Source of the DNA: JAHEEL01 sp963785245
Lineage (GTDB): Bacteria > Actinomycetota > Acidimicrobiia > Spongiisociales > UBA5794
NCBI GenBank assembly: GCA_963785245.1
Contig: CAWAUO010000011.1
Location: 257,165-321,164 of the forward strand
Length of the DNA: 64,000 bases
Direction: 5' to 3'
This document shows, in pieces, positions 25,189 to 34,587 of this stretch; the stretch's first letter is position 1, and each line of letters starts with the position of its first letter. A program made the translations under genes and the position numbers. The notes below the pieces were generated by a model. That model did not search any database. It saw only the letters and a list, made by a program, of their open reading frames with translations, and was not told where the DNA came from.

Positions 25189-26559
25189 GTGGCAGAAACA
25201 GACTCGTCCACCGTGGAATGGGAGACGTTCCACCAACAAGTACGCAGGCGTCTGACGCCGGCCGCCTGGCAGACATGGATCGAACCGCTCCACTCGAGCG
25301 TTGAGTCCGGGAGCCTTCGCCTCGTCGCTCCAACGGACTTCCACTATCGCTGGGTCGGTGACCGCTACCTGCCGGCGCTCGAGGAAGCCGCAATGGACAC
25401 CCTCGGCCTCGCCGTCGAACTCTCCGTGGTTCCAACCGTCGTCGACCCGGATGCCGAACCGCCGGCAACCGCGCACGCCCGCCAGGTCTCGTTGCCCATT
25501 GACACGGAACAGCCGGCGCGCAGCCACATCAGCGACCCGCGCCTCGTACCGAAGTACACCTTCGACAACTTCGTCGTCGGTCAGTCCAACCGGTTCTCCC
25601 ACGCAGCAGCCCTCGCCGTCGCCGAACAACCGGGGAGCCACTACAACCCACTCTTCATCTACGCGAACGCCGGTCTTGGAAAGACGCACCTTCTCCATGC
25701 GGTCGGCCATCACCGCATCGAACTCGATCCCATGGCCGTCGTCCGGTATGTGTCATCCGAGCAGTTCTTCAACGAGTTCATCAACGGCATCCGCAGGAAG
25801 CGCATGAACGAGTTCAAGGATCGGTACCGCACGATCGATGTTCTCCTCCTCGATGACGTGCAGTTCTTCGAAGGGAAGGAACAGATCCTCGAAGAGTTCT
25901 TCCATACGTTCAACAGCCTCTACGAGTCCGGCAAGCAGGTCGTGATCAGCTCAGATCGGCACCCGAAACACCTCTCGACCCTCGAGGACCGGCTGCGAAG
26001 CCGTTTCGAGTGGGGTCTCCTCACCGACATCCAGAGCCCGGACGTGGAGACGCGGCTTGCAATCCTGCGCAGGAATGCGGACTTCGCGCCGACACCGGTG
26101 CCGGCGGATGTGATGAACTTCATCGCCGAGAACGTCCATCAGAACATCCGCGAGTTGGAGGGAGCCCTCACCCGGGTCACTGCATTCGCCTCGCTGACCG
26201 ATGAGACGATCACCCTCACGATGGCCCGGGAGGTGCTTTCGGACATCGTTGCCACCAACCGGACGTCCCCCCTCACGGCTGAGCGCATCCTCCAGGCGAC
26301 GGCAGACTTCTTCTCGACAAGCGTCGACGAGCTCATCGGTCCGAGCCGTCGTCAGCCGCTGGCTCGGCATCGACAAATCGGGATGTACCTCTGCAGAGAG
26401 AACACCGACCTCTCCCTTCCGAAGATCGGAGCACAATTTGGCGGCCGCGACCACACCACCGTGATCCACGCCGTCGACAAGATCAAGTCGCTCATGCAGA
26501 CCGACAAGGACGTCTTTGACCAGGTCTCCACCCTCGGACAACGCCTGAGGACAACATGA
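25189..26559 (+). CDS. dnaA: Chromosomal replication initiator DnaA
   Basis: DnaA melts the origin and loads the helicase. The 456-residue product has domain I (WETFHQQVRRRLTPAAWQTW), a short linker, the AAA+ core with Walker A NAGLGKTHLLHA and Walker B LLLDDVQFF, and the domain IV DNA-binding signature GGRDHTTVIHAVDKI. The start is GTG 25189, with GGGG eight bases upstream. Flanking DnaA-box clusters lie on both sides. Confidence 0.98.
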   Translation: MAETDSSTVEWETFHQQVRRRLTPAAWQTWIEPLHSSVESGSLRLVAPTDFHYRWVGDRYLPALEEAAMDTLGLAVELSVVPTVVDPDAEPPATAHARQVSLPIDTEQPARSHISDPRLVPKYTFDNFVVGQSNRFSHAAALAVAEQPGSHYNPLFIYANAGLGKTHLLHAVGHHRIELDPMAVVRYVSSEQFFNEFINGIRRKRMNEFKDRYRTIDVLLLDDVQFFEGKEQILEEFFHTFNSLYESGKQVVISSDRHPKHLSTLEDRLRSRFEWGLLTDIQSPDVETRLAILRRNADFAPTPVPADVMNFIAENVHQNIRELEGALTRVTAFASLTDETITLTMAREVLSDIVATNRTSPLTAERILQATADFFSTSVDELIGPSRRQPLARHRQIGMYLCRENTDLSLPKIGAQFGGRDHTTVIHAVDKIKSLMQTDKDVFDQVSTLGQRLRTT

Positions 26560-26745
26560 CGATTATCCCCACACTCCGCCGTGCTGATCGTGGGCCTGTT
26601 GAGTACCCTGTTCTTGTTCACAGACCATGTGGACGGAGAAACCGCTTCCCATCAATGATTTCCGGCCCTTCTCCACAATCCACACCGCCTACTACTACCG
26701 CTACCGTTTGAATGAGAACAATCAAGAAGCAGAGGAAGAAGAACT
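26560..26745. other. Probable oriC (dnaA-dnaN spacer)
   Basis: This 186-bp gene-free gap holds TTATCCCCA (26563-26571), TTGTTCACA (26614-26622), TGTGGACGG (26628-26636, reverse orientation), TTCTCCACA (26669-26677) and CAATCCACA (26676-26684), all near the DnaA-box consensus. They are followed by CTA repeats and an AT-richer purine tract before dnaN. The dnaA-dnaN spacer is the established oriC position in many actinobacteria. Confidence 0.85.
26689..26703. promoter_or_regulatory. DnaA-trio-like CTA repeats of the origin unwinding element
   Basis: Immediately after the last two DnaA boxes and a short GC cluster (ACCGC) come CTA CTA CTA CCG CTA. On the other strand this reads 3'-GAT-5' triplets, the DnaA-trio pattern known from Bacillus subtilis. 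Order and orientation (box, GC cluster, trios) match that element. Unwinding function is inferred. Confidence 0.65.
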
Positions 26746-27825
26746 GTGCGTATCCGAGCCGAACGTGATGATCTGGCTGATGTTCTGACCCGGGCGGGCA
26801 GAGCCGTCGGAAGTCGATCACCCCTTCCGATTCTTCAGGGACTTCTGTGTGAAGTCGAAGGAGGGCGACTGACGGTCACAGGAACGGACAACGAAGTCAC
26901 CGTCCGGACCTATCTCGAGGTGGAGGCGCTGGAGGACGGTGCCACGGTCATCCCTGCGAAGCTCGCAGCCGATGCCGTGAGGAAACTCCCCATGGGCGCA
27001 GTCTCGATGACCGCTTCGGACGGCGAGGTCGAGATCACCGGCAATGGGCCGCGGTTCCGCTTGCGTGAACTGAGCGTTGGCGACTTCCCGACGATTGATG
27101 ACACGCTGCCCGCCGAGACCATCGACGTGGTAGGGGAGACGCTGGTGAAGGCGCTGAGCCAGGTCGGTATCGGAGCATCCGGCGACGAAGCGAGGCCGAC
27201 CCTTACCGGTGTTCTGTTCGAGGAGAACGAGGGAGGGCTGAGACTCGTAGCCACGGATTCCTACCGACTTGCCGTGCGCGACGTGCTCGGCATCGGCGCC
27301 ACGGGTTCGAAGCTGGTGCCCTATCGCGCACTGCGCGAACTCGGACGAACCATTGGTGATGGACCGATGAAGGTGGCGCTCGGGGACCGCGAGGCGGCAT
27401 TCATCACGGAACAGGGTCGGCTCACGGCGCGCATCATTGATGCTACGTTCCCGAAGTACCGGCAGCTGCTCCCGGACTCCTATCCGAATCGGCTCGAGGT
27501 TCCAAAGACGAGCCTCATGGATGCCGTGGCTCGCGCCGCGCTCGTGGCGGAGGACCACATCCCGGTCCGGCTCAACCTCCACGACGGCGGGATCGAGCTG
27601 AGCGTCATTCGTCAAGAAGTTGGCGAAGAGACCGAGCACATCGAGGGTGTCTATGAAGGCGAGGAGATGACGATTGCCTTCAACACGAGATACCTCACCG
27701 AGGGCGTCAACGCCATGGACTCGGACACGATCATTCTCGAGACGATCGATGCGTTGAAGCCGGGTCTGTTGCACGGTGAAGGAGACGAGGACTTCCGGTA
27801 CCTGCTGATGCCGGTGCGCCTCTAG
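26746..27825 (+). CDS. dnaN: DNA polymerase III beta sliding clamp
   Basis: The 359-residue product has the clamp's threefold layout, starting MRIRAERDDLADVLTRAGRA and ending FRYLLMPVRL, which is the conserved C-terminal M-P-[VM]-R-[LI]. It starts at GTG 26746, with GAGGAAG upstream. It tethers replicative polymerase to DNA. It lies between oriC and recF in the canonical order. Confidence 0.97.
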   Translation: MRIRAERDDLADVLTRAGRAVGSRSPLPILQGLLCEVEGGRLTVTGTDNEVTVRTYLEVEALEDGATVIPAKLAADAVRKLPMGAVSMTASDGEVEITGNGPRFRLRELSVGDFPTIDDTLPAETIDVVGETLVKALSQVGIGASGDEARPTLTGVLFEENEGGLRLVATDSYRLAVRDVLGIGATGSKLVPYRALRELGRTIGDGPMKVALGDREAAFITEQGRLTARIIDATFPKYRQLLPDSYPNRLEVPKTSLMDAVARAALVAEDHIPVRLNLHDGGIELSVIRQEVGEETEHIEGVYEGEEMTIAFNTRYLTEGVNAMDSDTIILETIDALKPGLLHGEGDEDFRYLLMPVRL

Positions 27826-27875
27826 ACGAAGCCCGCCACCACCGAAAGGCGGAGGAATCCGCCCGGAGGCGAACG

Positions 27876-28958
27876 ATGTACCTTTCCTGGCTCGAACTCA
27901 CCGACACGCGTTGCTATGAGAAGCTGCGATTTGAACCGGTGGAGGGCGTCAACATCCTTGTTGGGAACAACGGCGCCGGCAAGACCAGCATTCTCGAAGC
28001 AGCCGCCTACCTCGGGCTCCTGAAGTCCTTCCGCGGCACCCCCGACGATGCGATCGTGAAGAATGGCGCCGAACAGGCCGTCATCCGGGGGGAGTTCGTG
28101 ACTCCGTCGGGAACCACCAGAGTCGAGGTCGTGATCCCGCGGTCGGGCCGGCGCCGGATCCTCGTCAATGGCAAACGGCCCCAACGAAATCGGGACGTTC
28201 TGGCGCAGATCCCCGTCGTGGCGTTCCAACCCGACGATCTCGATATCGTCAAGCGAGGACCGGGGCTGCGGCGCGGCTACCTCGACGACCTCGCTGCGCA
28301 ACTCTGGCCCCAGGCCGGGGCTGATCAGCAGGACTACGACCGTGCGGTCCGCCAGCGCAACTCACTGTTGAAACAGGAGGGGAGACGAGCTGATTCGATC
28401 ACGCTCGACGTCTGGGACGACCGTGTCGCTCTGTCCGGGGCCGCAGTGTTCGACCATCGGCGCCGCGTGCTCGAGACCCTGGACGGCGCTCTTGGGGAGG
28501 CCTACCGCCTCGTCGGGGAGCGCGGCGGGCTGACTTGGGAGTACGCGGCAAACTGGGGGGCGACGATCGATCGCGGGGGAGGGGCTGAGCGTCTGCGCGA
28601 TATTCTTCTCGAGCGGCGCCAACGAGATCAAGATCAGCGGACAACCAGCGCCGGTCCGCACCGCGACGATCCGGTCCTGGTCATCGACGGCCGACCGGCC
28701 CGCACCATGGCCAGCCAAGGTGAGCAGCGCACCGTCGCCCTGGCGTTGCGCGTCGCGGCGTACCGCGTGCTGAGCCAACATCGGCCTTCGATGCCGCTGC
28801 TGCTGCTCGACGACGTGTTCTCCGAACTCGACCCGGCGCACGCCGCCGGCGTGATGACGCTCCTGGACGCCGGCCAGGTTCTTGTCACAAGCGCGAGAGA
28901 TGATGAGGTCCCGACAACCGGTCGGCGATGGAACGTCGACCAGAGGACCGTGACATGA
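27876..28958 (+). CDS. recF: DNA replication and repair protein RecF
   Basis: RecF is an SMC-like ATPase promoting RecA loading at gaps. The 360-residue product begins MYLSWLELTDTRCYEKLRF and shows Walker A GNNGAGKTS near residue 35, the signature region around RTMASQGEQRTVALAL, and Walker B LLLLDDVFSELDP. GGAGG precedes the ATG. It overlaps dciA by four bases. Confidence 0.97.
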   Translation: MYLSWLELTDTRCYEKLRFEPVEGVNILVGNNGAGKTSILEAAAYLGLLKSFRGTPDDAIVKNGAEQAVIRGEFVTPSGTTRVEVVIPRSGRRRILVNGKRPQRNRDVLAQIPVVAFQPDDLDIVKRGPGLRRGYLDDLAAQLWPQAGADQQDYDRAVRQRNSLLKQEGRRADSITLDVWDDRVALSGAAVFDHRRRVLETLDGALGEAYRLVGERGGLTWEYAANWGATIDRGGGAERLRDILLERRQRDQDQRTTSAGPHRDDPVLVIDGRPARTMASQGEQRTVALALRVAAYRVLSQHRPSMPLLLLDDVFSELDPAHAAGVMTLLDAGQVLVTSARDDEVPTTGRRWNVDQRTVT

Positions 28959-29305
28959 CCAGAGCGAACTACTACCGGTCAGGACCGCAACGCAAGGATC
29001 CGGCGGTGATCGACGACCTCCTCGGGTCCATCGTCGAACAAGCCGGAGCCAGCCGCGACCTTGGGATCTCAGATCTCGTTGCGACTTGGGATGAGGTCGT
29101 GTCTGAGCGCTGGCAGGGTCGCTCCCGGCCGATCGGGGTGCGGGAACAGACCCTCCTCATTGAAGTGCCGGACGGGTCCGCAGCAAGCCTCCTGCGATAC
29201 GATGTTGCCGAGCTGCTCCGCCGAATTTCGGACCGCTACGGCCCGGATCTCGTGCGGGATATCCGGTTCCGTGTCCAGGGAGACGATCGTGGCGGAAAGC
29301 CTTGA
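28955..29305 (+). CDS. dciA: DciA-like DUF721 protein
   Basis: DciA is the DnaB loader in most bacteria lacking DnaC/DnaI. The 116-residue product has the DUF721 core: DPAVIDDLLGSIVEQAG, ATWDEVVSERWQGRSRPI and the beta-rich TLLIEVPDGSAASLLRYD. ATG 28955 forms an ATGA overlap with the recF stop; a longer frame from 28928 is less likely. It is the positional equivalent of Rv0004. Confidence 0.9.
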   Translation: MTRANYYRSGPQRKDPAVIDDLLGSIVEQAGASRDLGISDLVATWDEVVSERWQGRSRPIGVREQTLLIEVPDGSAASLLRYDVAELLRRISDRYGPDLVRDIRFRVQGDDRGGKP

Positions 29306-29396
29306 AATGAAAGAGGTTCCCGCCGGAATCGGCTATGATTACAACGGTGTCAGTAGCCCCCACTGAGCGCCTCCGGGGGCCAGCCTAAGGAGTCCT
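29306..29396 (+). promoter_or_regulatory. dciA-gyrB spacer with weak promoter-like elements
   Basis: The 91-bp gap contains TATGAT (29334-29339), a possible -10, but no well-spaced -35 element. AAGGAG lies seven bases before the gyrB GTG. A supercoiling-sensitive gyrase promoter would be expected here, but the sequence gives only weak support. Confidence 0.35.
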
Positions 29397-31322
29397 GTGA
29401 GCACGACAAAACGCGGCCAGAACGCGTCATATGAAGCAAAGGACATCAAAGTCCTCGAGGGCCTCGAAGCGGTCCGACGGCGACCCGCGATGTACATCGG
29501 GTCGACGGGGCCGAGGGGTCTCCATCACCTCATTTGGGAGGTCGTCGACAACTCGGTGGACGAGGCGATGGCCGGCTTCTGCACAAGGGTCGAGGTGGCG
29601 CTCCTCGCAGACGGCGGCGTGCGTGTCCGGGACAACGGTCGCGGCATTCCGGTGCTCAAGCATCCGAAGACGAAGCAGTCGGCGCTGACGACCGTTATGA
29701 CGACGCTCCACGCCGGTGGGAAGTTCGAGGCCGGCGCCTACACCGTCTCGGGCGGTCTCCATGGGGTGGGCATCTCCGTGGTGAATGCCCTGTCGACACG
29801 CGTTGATGTCGATGTTGTTCGTGACGGTCATCACTGGTCGCAAACCTACGAGTACGGCGTCCCAACCGGGCCCGTCAAGAAGGGTGCGACGGCGAAGCGG
29901 ACCGGAACCCAGATCGTGTTCTGGGCCGATCCGGAGATCTTCGTCGAAGGTCTCGAGTATTCGTCCAAGACCGTGATGAGCCGCCTGCGCGAGATGGCGT
30001 TCCTCAACAAGGGTCTTGAGATCCGATTCCGCGATGAGCGGTCCGAACCGCCGGTCGAAGAGACCTTCAAATACTCCGGCGGCCTCGTCGACTTCGTCAA
30101 GCATCTCAACGCGAACCGCGAACCGATTCATCGACAGATCGCCTACTTCGAAGAGACGACCGCCGATGCAGAAGTAGCGGTTGCGATGCAGTGGACCGGC
30201 TCCTACCGGGAGACGATCCTGAGCTTCGCCAACAACATCAACACGCACGAAGGGGGAACCCACGAAGAGGGGTTCCGGACGGCACTCACGCGATCGATCA
30301 ACGAGTTCGCCCGCGGTCGCAACCTCCTCAAGGAGAAGGATCCGAACCTCTCGGGAGAAGACGTGCGCGAGGGGCTCACCGTCGTGATCTCGGCGAAGGT
30401 CCGTCAACCCCAGTTCGAGGGGCAGACGAAGACGAAGCTCGGAAACACCGAGGTTCGTTCGTTCGTCCAGAAGGCCCTGAACCAGGCCATTCCCGAGTGG
30501 CTCGAACGGAACCCGGGGGATGCCCGGCGCATTGCCGACAAGTCATCCCAGGCTGCCAGGGCCCGGATGGCTGCCCGCCAGGCCCGCGACCTCACCAGGA
30601 GGAAGAGTCTTCTCGAGTCCGCAGGGCTCCCCGGCAAGCTCTCCGACTGTTCGTCGAAGGAACCCGAGCGCAGCGAGTTGTTCATCGTTGAGGGGGACTC
30701 TGCTGGCGGATCAGCGAAGCAGGCCAGGAACAGCGAGTTCCAGGCGATTCTCCCGATCCGGGGAAAGATCATCAACGTCGAGAAGAACCGCCTGGCGCGG
30801 GTGCTCCAGAACAACGAGATCCAGTCGCTGATCACCGGCATCGGAACCGGCATCGGTGACGAGTTCGACATCAGCAAGGCTCGCTATCACAAGATCGTGA
30901 TCCTCACCGACGCCGACGTCGACGGAGCCCACATTCGGACGCTGCTCCTGACGTTCTTCTTCCGGCACATGCCGCAACTTATCGAAGTCGGGTTCGTGTA
31001 TATCGCCCAACCGCCGCTGTACAGCGTCAAGGTCGGGTCAAAGACGACATGGATCCAGGACGACGCGGGGCTCGACGAGATCAAGGCACAGCTCGCAGGG
31101 AAGAAGCTGAACATCCAGCGGTTCAAGGGCCTCGGTGAGATGAACGCCGAGGAACTCTGGGATACCACGATGGACCCGGACCGGCGGGTGCTGCTCCAGG
31201 TCGGTCTGGATGATCAATTCTCCGCCGAAGAGACGTTCTCGACCCTGATGGGAACGGACGTCGAAGCCCGCCGAACCTTTATCCAGCAGAACGCCAAAGA
31301 CGTTCGATTCCTCGACATCTAG
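29397..31322 (+). CDS. gyrB: DNA gyrase subunit B
   Basis: GyrB supplies the ATPase and TOPRIM parts of gyrase. The 641-residue product shows the GHKL motifs EVVDNSVDEAMAG, DNGRGIPV and GGLHGVGISVVNALS, then the TOPRIM EGDSAGGSAKQARN and the metal-binding LTDADVDGAHIRTLLL. The start is GTG 29397. gyrA follows nine bases later, so both are one operon. Confidence 0.98.
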   Translation: MSTTKRGQNASYEAKDIKVLEGLEAVRRRPAMYIGSTGPRGLHHLIWEVVDNSVDEAMAGFCTRVEVALLADGGVRVRDNGRGIPVLKHPKTKQSALTTVMTTLHAGGKFEAGAYTVSGGLHGVGISVVNALSTRVDVDVVRDGHHWSQTYEYGVPTGPVKKGATAKRTGTQIVFWADPEIFVEGLEYSSKTVMSRLREMAFLNKGLEIRFRDERSEPPVEETFKYSGGLVDFVKHLNANREPIHRQIAYFEETTADAEVAVAMQWTGSYRETILSFANNINTHEGGTHEEGFRTALTRSINEFARGRNLLKEKDPNLSGEDVREGLTVVISAKVRQPQFEGQTKTKLGNTEVRSFVQKALNQAIPEWLERNPGDARRIADKSSQAARARMAARQARDLTRRKSLLESAGLPGKLSDCSSKEPERSELFIVEGDSAGGSAKQARNSEFQAILPIRGKIINVEKNRLARVLQNNEIQSLITGIGTGIGDEFDISKARYHKIVILTDADVDGAHIRTLLLTFFFRHMPQLIEVGFVYIAQPPLYSVKVGSKTTWIQDDAGLDEIKAQLAGKKLNIQRFKGLGEMNAEELWDTTMDPDRRVLLQVGLDDQFSAEETFSTLMGTDVEARRTFIQQNAKDVRFLDI

Positions 31323-31331
31323 GGACCCCGA

Positions 31332-33767
31332 ATGCCGAACGAAGATCAAACCAGCAGGGTTCTGCCCATCGACATCGAGTCGGAGATGCAGGACTCGTTC
31401 CTGGAGTACGCGATGTCGGTCATCGTGTCGCGCGCGTTGCCAGATGTGCGTGATGGGCTGAAGCCGGTCCACCGACGCATCCTATTCGCCATGCACGACG
31501 CGGGGATTCGTCCCGGCACGCCATTCCGCAAGTCCGCTCGCGTGGTTGGCGATGTGGTCGGTTGGTTCCACCCGCACTCACCGGAGGCCGTCTACGACTC
31601 GATGGTTCGCCTCGGTCAGGACTTCTCGCTGAGGGCTCCGCTGATCCAGCCACAGGGCAACTTCGGCACCGTCGACGATCCCCCGGCAGCGATGCGCTAC
31701 ACCGAGGCGCGGATGGCGCCGATTGCTGCATTCCTGCTCGAAGGGATCGATGAGGACACAGTCGACTGGACCTCCAACTACTCCGGTGAGCGCGAGGAGC
31801 CGGCCGTTCTCCCGGCGAGGTTTCCAAACCTCCTCGTCAACGGGTCGACGGGCATCGCGGTCGGCATGGCCACGAACATTCCACCGCACAACCTCGCCGA
31901 GGTGGTCGACGCCGTCTTGTACGGCCTCGACCATCCGGAGGCGACCGTCGAAGACCTGTCCGAGTTCGTCCAGGGCCCTGACTTCCCGACGGGCGCCTAC
32001 ATCGTCGGTATGTCCGGAGTGAAGCAGGCGCTGGCCACCGGCCGCGGGTCCGTCAAGATGCGCGCGGTCACCGACATCGTCGAGACGAAGGCCGGGCGGA
32101 TGGCGATCGTGGCCACCGAGATCCCGTATCAGGTCTCTCGCGATCGGATCATGGCGAAGACTGCCGACCTGGTCCGAGCCAAGACCATCGTGGGCATCGC
32201 TGACCTTCGTGACGAGTCCGACCGCGACGGCACCCGCCTCGTCGTCGAACTGAAGAAGGACGCCAACCCGCAGGTGGTGCTGAACCTGCTGTTCAAGCAC
32301 ACCCAACTCGAGGAGAACTTCTCGGTCAACCAGATCGCCCTCGTCGACGGCGTGCCAAGGACACTCAACCTCGCCGAGATGGTCCACTACTACATCGCTC
32401 ATCAGCTCGAGGTCATCGAGCGACGGAGTCGCTTCCGGCTCGCCAAGGCCGAAGCCAGAGCACATATCGTCGAGGGACTTCTCATCGCTCTCGACAACAT
32501 CGACGAGGTGGTCGAGATCATCAGGTCATCTGAGGACGTCGGTGCGGCGCGTGCAGCGTTGATGGAGCGGTTCTCCCTCAGCGAGATCCAGGCCAACCAC
32601 ATCCTCGACATGCCGCTCCGGCGCCTCACGGCGCTCGAGACCGGCAAGCTCCGCGAGGAGTATGAGCAGTTGCAGACGCTGATCGCCGAACTCGAGGCAC
32701 TGCTGGCGAGCGAAGAGAAGCGTCGTGTCCTCGTCGCTGAGGAACTCACGGTCATTCGCGACAAGTTCGGGAACGAGCGTCGCAGCCGCATCATTCCGGA
32801 CCTCGGAGAGATGTCGCTCGAGGACCTCATCGCAGATGAGGAACTGGTCGTGACCGTTTCCGGCGCCGGGTACATCAAGTCGGTGCTCGCCAAGACCTAC
32901 CGGACGCAGGGGCGCGGCGGACGAGGGGTGCGTGGTGCAACGCTACGCGAGGATGACATTGTCGAACACGTTATCCACACCTCCGCTCACGCCTACCTGC
33001 TCATCTTCACGAATCGGGGCAAGGTCTACCGGATCCGTGCCCATGAGATCCCGCGCAAGGATCGCAACGCCAAGGGCGTGCTCATACAGTCGGTGCTGCC
33101 GCTGGATCCGGACGAGATCATCGAGGCCGTCATCGACACGCGTGACTATGCCGCCTTCAAGTACCTCGTGATGTTCACGAAGCAGGGACAGGTCAAGAAG
33201 TCGGAGTTCAGTGCCTACGACTCGCGCAACCAGGTGCTGGTCGCCATCAAGCTGCAGGAAGGCGACGAAGTCGTCGACGTGCGGGCTACCAACGGCGACA
33301 GCGACCTGCTGATGTTCTCGAGGAATGGTCAGGGCATCCGCTTCGCGGAGTCCGACGTGCGGCCGCTCGGGCGGGCATCGCAAGGTGTTCGCGGTCTCCG
33401 ACTGCGTGACGGCGATGAGGTGGTCGCCGGGACGATGGCCGAGGAGGGTGCCGATGTGCTGCTCCTCACCGACGGCGGCTATGGGAAGCGCACCAAGATG
33501 GACTTGTTCCGGCGCCAGGGGCGGGGCGGCATGGGCGTCAAGGCCATGAAGCTCACCAAGGTGCGGGGATCGATGGTTGCTGCGCTGGCGGTGAGTCAGG
33601 ACGATCAGGTCTTCATGATCTCCTCGGACGGCATCGTCATCAGACAGGGAGTCAGCGATATCAGCCGGCAGCGGCGAGAGTCGACCGGCGTCAAGGTTGT
33701 CAACCTCGACGGTGATGCAAGCCTCTCTGCCGTAGCCCTCGTCCCTCAGAACGAAGAAGACGAGTAG
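31332..33767 (+). CDS. gyrA: DNA gyrase subunit A with atypical quinolone-determining region
   Basis: GyrA cuts and rejoins DNA. The 811-residue product has the catalytic tyrosine Y123 in AAMRYTE and a six-bladed C-terminal domain with the GyrA-box-like QGRGGRG. The quinolone region is unusual: where E. coli reads HPHGDSAVYD this protein reads HPHSPEAVYD (residues 80-89). Gly81, Asp82 and Ser83 are replaced by Ser, Pro and Glu, while the distal Asp is kept. Gyrase rather than topoisomerase IV is supported by position after gyrB. Confidence 0.96.
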   Translation: MPNEDQTSRVLPIDIESEMQDSFLEYAMSVIVSRALPDVRDGLKPVHRRILFAMHDAGIRPGTPFRKSARVVGDVVGWFHPHSPEAVYDSMVRLGQDFSLRAPLIQPQGNFGTVDDPPAAMRYTEARMAPIAAFLLEGIDEDTVDWTSNYSGEREEPAVLPARFPNLLVNGSTGIAVGMATNIPPHNLAEVVDAVLYGLDHPEATVEDLSEFVQGPDFPTGAYIVGMSGVKQALATGRGSVKMRAVTDIVETKAGRMAIVATEIPYQVSRDRIMAKTADLVRAKTIVGIADLRDESDRDGTRLVVELKKDANPQVVLNLLFKHTQLEENFSVNQIALVDGVPRTLNLAEMVHYYIAHQLEVIERRSRFRLAKAEARAHIVEGLLIALDNIDEVVEIIRSSEDVGAARAALMERFSLSEIQANHILDMPLRRLTALETGKLREEYEQLQTLIAELEALLASEEKRRVLVAEELTVIRDKFGNERRSRIIPDLGEMSLEDLIADEELVVTVSGAGYIKSVLAKTYRTQGRGGRGVRGATLREDDIVEHVIHTSAHAYLLIFTNRGKVYRIRAHEIPRKDRNAKGVLIQSVLPLDPDEIIEAVIDTRDYAAFKYLVMFTKQGQVKKSEFSAYDSRNQVLVAIKLQEGDEVVDVRATNGDSDLLMFSRNGQGIRFAESDVRPLGRASQGVRGLRLRDGDEVVAGTMAEEGADVLLLTDGGYGKRTKMDLFRRQGRGGMGVKAMKLTKVRGSMVAALAVSQDDQVFMISSDGIVIRQGVSDISRQRRESTGVKVVNLDGDASLSAVALVPQNEEDE

Positions 33768-33817
33768 CGCGCTCGGCCGCCACGTCGCCTCCCCGGACCG
33801 CACGTTCGCCTCTCGCA

Positions 33818-33905
33818 CGAAGTGGGGGAGGTGCGAGCACCGACCGCTAGGCCGGAGCGCAGCGGAGGGGGCTTTGGGAGCCTGCATCGCGACGATGAGG
33901 CCTGG
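33818..33905 (+). repeat. Dispersed intergenic repeat, copy 1
   Basis: The stretch beginning CGAAGTGGGGGAGGTGC and running through GAGCGCAGCG, AGGGGGCTTTGGGAGCC and GATGAGGCC is closely matched, with indels, by the reverse complement of 62063-62140. Both copies lie in gene-free spacers downstream of housekeeping genes. No transposase or obvious terminal repeats are visible. Confidence 0.75.
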
Positions 33906-33926
33906 CGTGTGGTGAGAACCCCCTGT

Positions 33927-33950
33927 GCGATCGAGCAGCCGCTCGATCGC
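33927..33950 (+). terminator. Hairpin downstream of gyrA
   Basis: GCGATCGAGC (33927-33936), AGCC loop, GCTCGATCGC (33941-33950): a perfect 10-bp stem, followed by a second stem TCTCCCC...GGGGAGA. There is no U-run. It is the best candidate for the end of the gyrBA transcript. The remaining bases of the 340-bp gap show no gene. Confidence 0.55.
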
Positions 33951-34107
33951 CTCTCCCCCACTACGTTGTAGGGGAGACGAAGATCGCGCCCTCCCCGTTT
34001 CTTGTGTCGTCCTGATTCGCACCACCCAGGCCGATCGACAATCTTGCTGGCGACTGGGGACTCAACCAAACCTCTGGCTATTCATCCCCGGTTCCTACAC
34101 TCGCCTC

Positions 34108-34587
34108 ATGGCTGTTCGGCGTGTGCGGCGGGTCATTCGGAAGATCGATCCGTGGACGGTGCTCAAGGTCTCCCTCTTGCTCAACGCGATTGGTGCCCTC
34201 ATCTTCGTCCTCGGGGTCTGGGTCTCATGGTCGCTGGCCGTCCAACGAGGCATCCCCGAGAAGGCGACGGAGTTCTTCGACAACTTCTCGCTCGTCTTCA
34301 CGGCAAACGGTGAGCTCTACTTCCGCGCCGTGCTCTTTGCGGCCGTGGTGCTCTACGCGACGATGACGGGGCTCATGACGCTTGGCGCCGTCCTCTACAA
34401 CCTGATTTCCGACGTTGTGGGAGGCGTCGAACTCATCGTTCTCGAGGAGACCTACATCGTGCCGGCACCGAGGACGGCTCCCGTGCGTCCTGCCGTCCAT
34501 ACTTCGACGAACGGGGTGAGCGTGTCAACGAAGACCGAGCCGGTCGTTGTTCCCGTTGATCCAACCCCTCCCGCTAACGATTCCTGA
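34108..34587 (+). CDS. DUF3566 membrane protein
   Basis: The 159-residue product has the DUF3566 hallmark IDPWTVLKVSLLLNAIGALI, two to three membrane helices, and GAVLYNLISDVVGGVELIV, then a Pro/Thr-rich tail. DUF3566 genes normally follow gyrA in actinobacteria (Rv0007 position). Function is unknown, perhaps envelope-related. ATG 34108 matches the usual N-terminus. It converges directly on the next gene. Confidence 0.88.
   Translation: MAVRRVRRVIRKIDPWTVLKVSLLLNAIGALIFVLGVWVSWSLAVQRGIPEKATEFFDNFSLVFTANGELYFRAVLFAAVVLYATMTGLMTLGAVLYNLISDVVGGVELIVLEETYIVPAPRTAPVRPAVHTSTNGVSVSTKTEPVVVPVDPTPPANDS

Noticed and set aside
31332..33767. ParC (topoisomerase IV) instead of GyrA
   Set aside because: It follows gyrB by nine bases at the origin and has a GyrA-box-like QGRGGRG and full C-terminal propeller.
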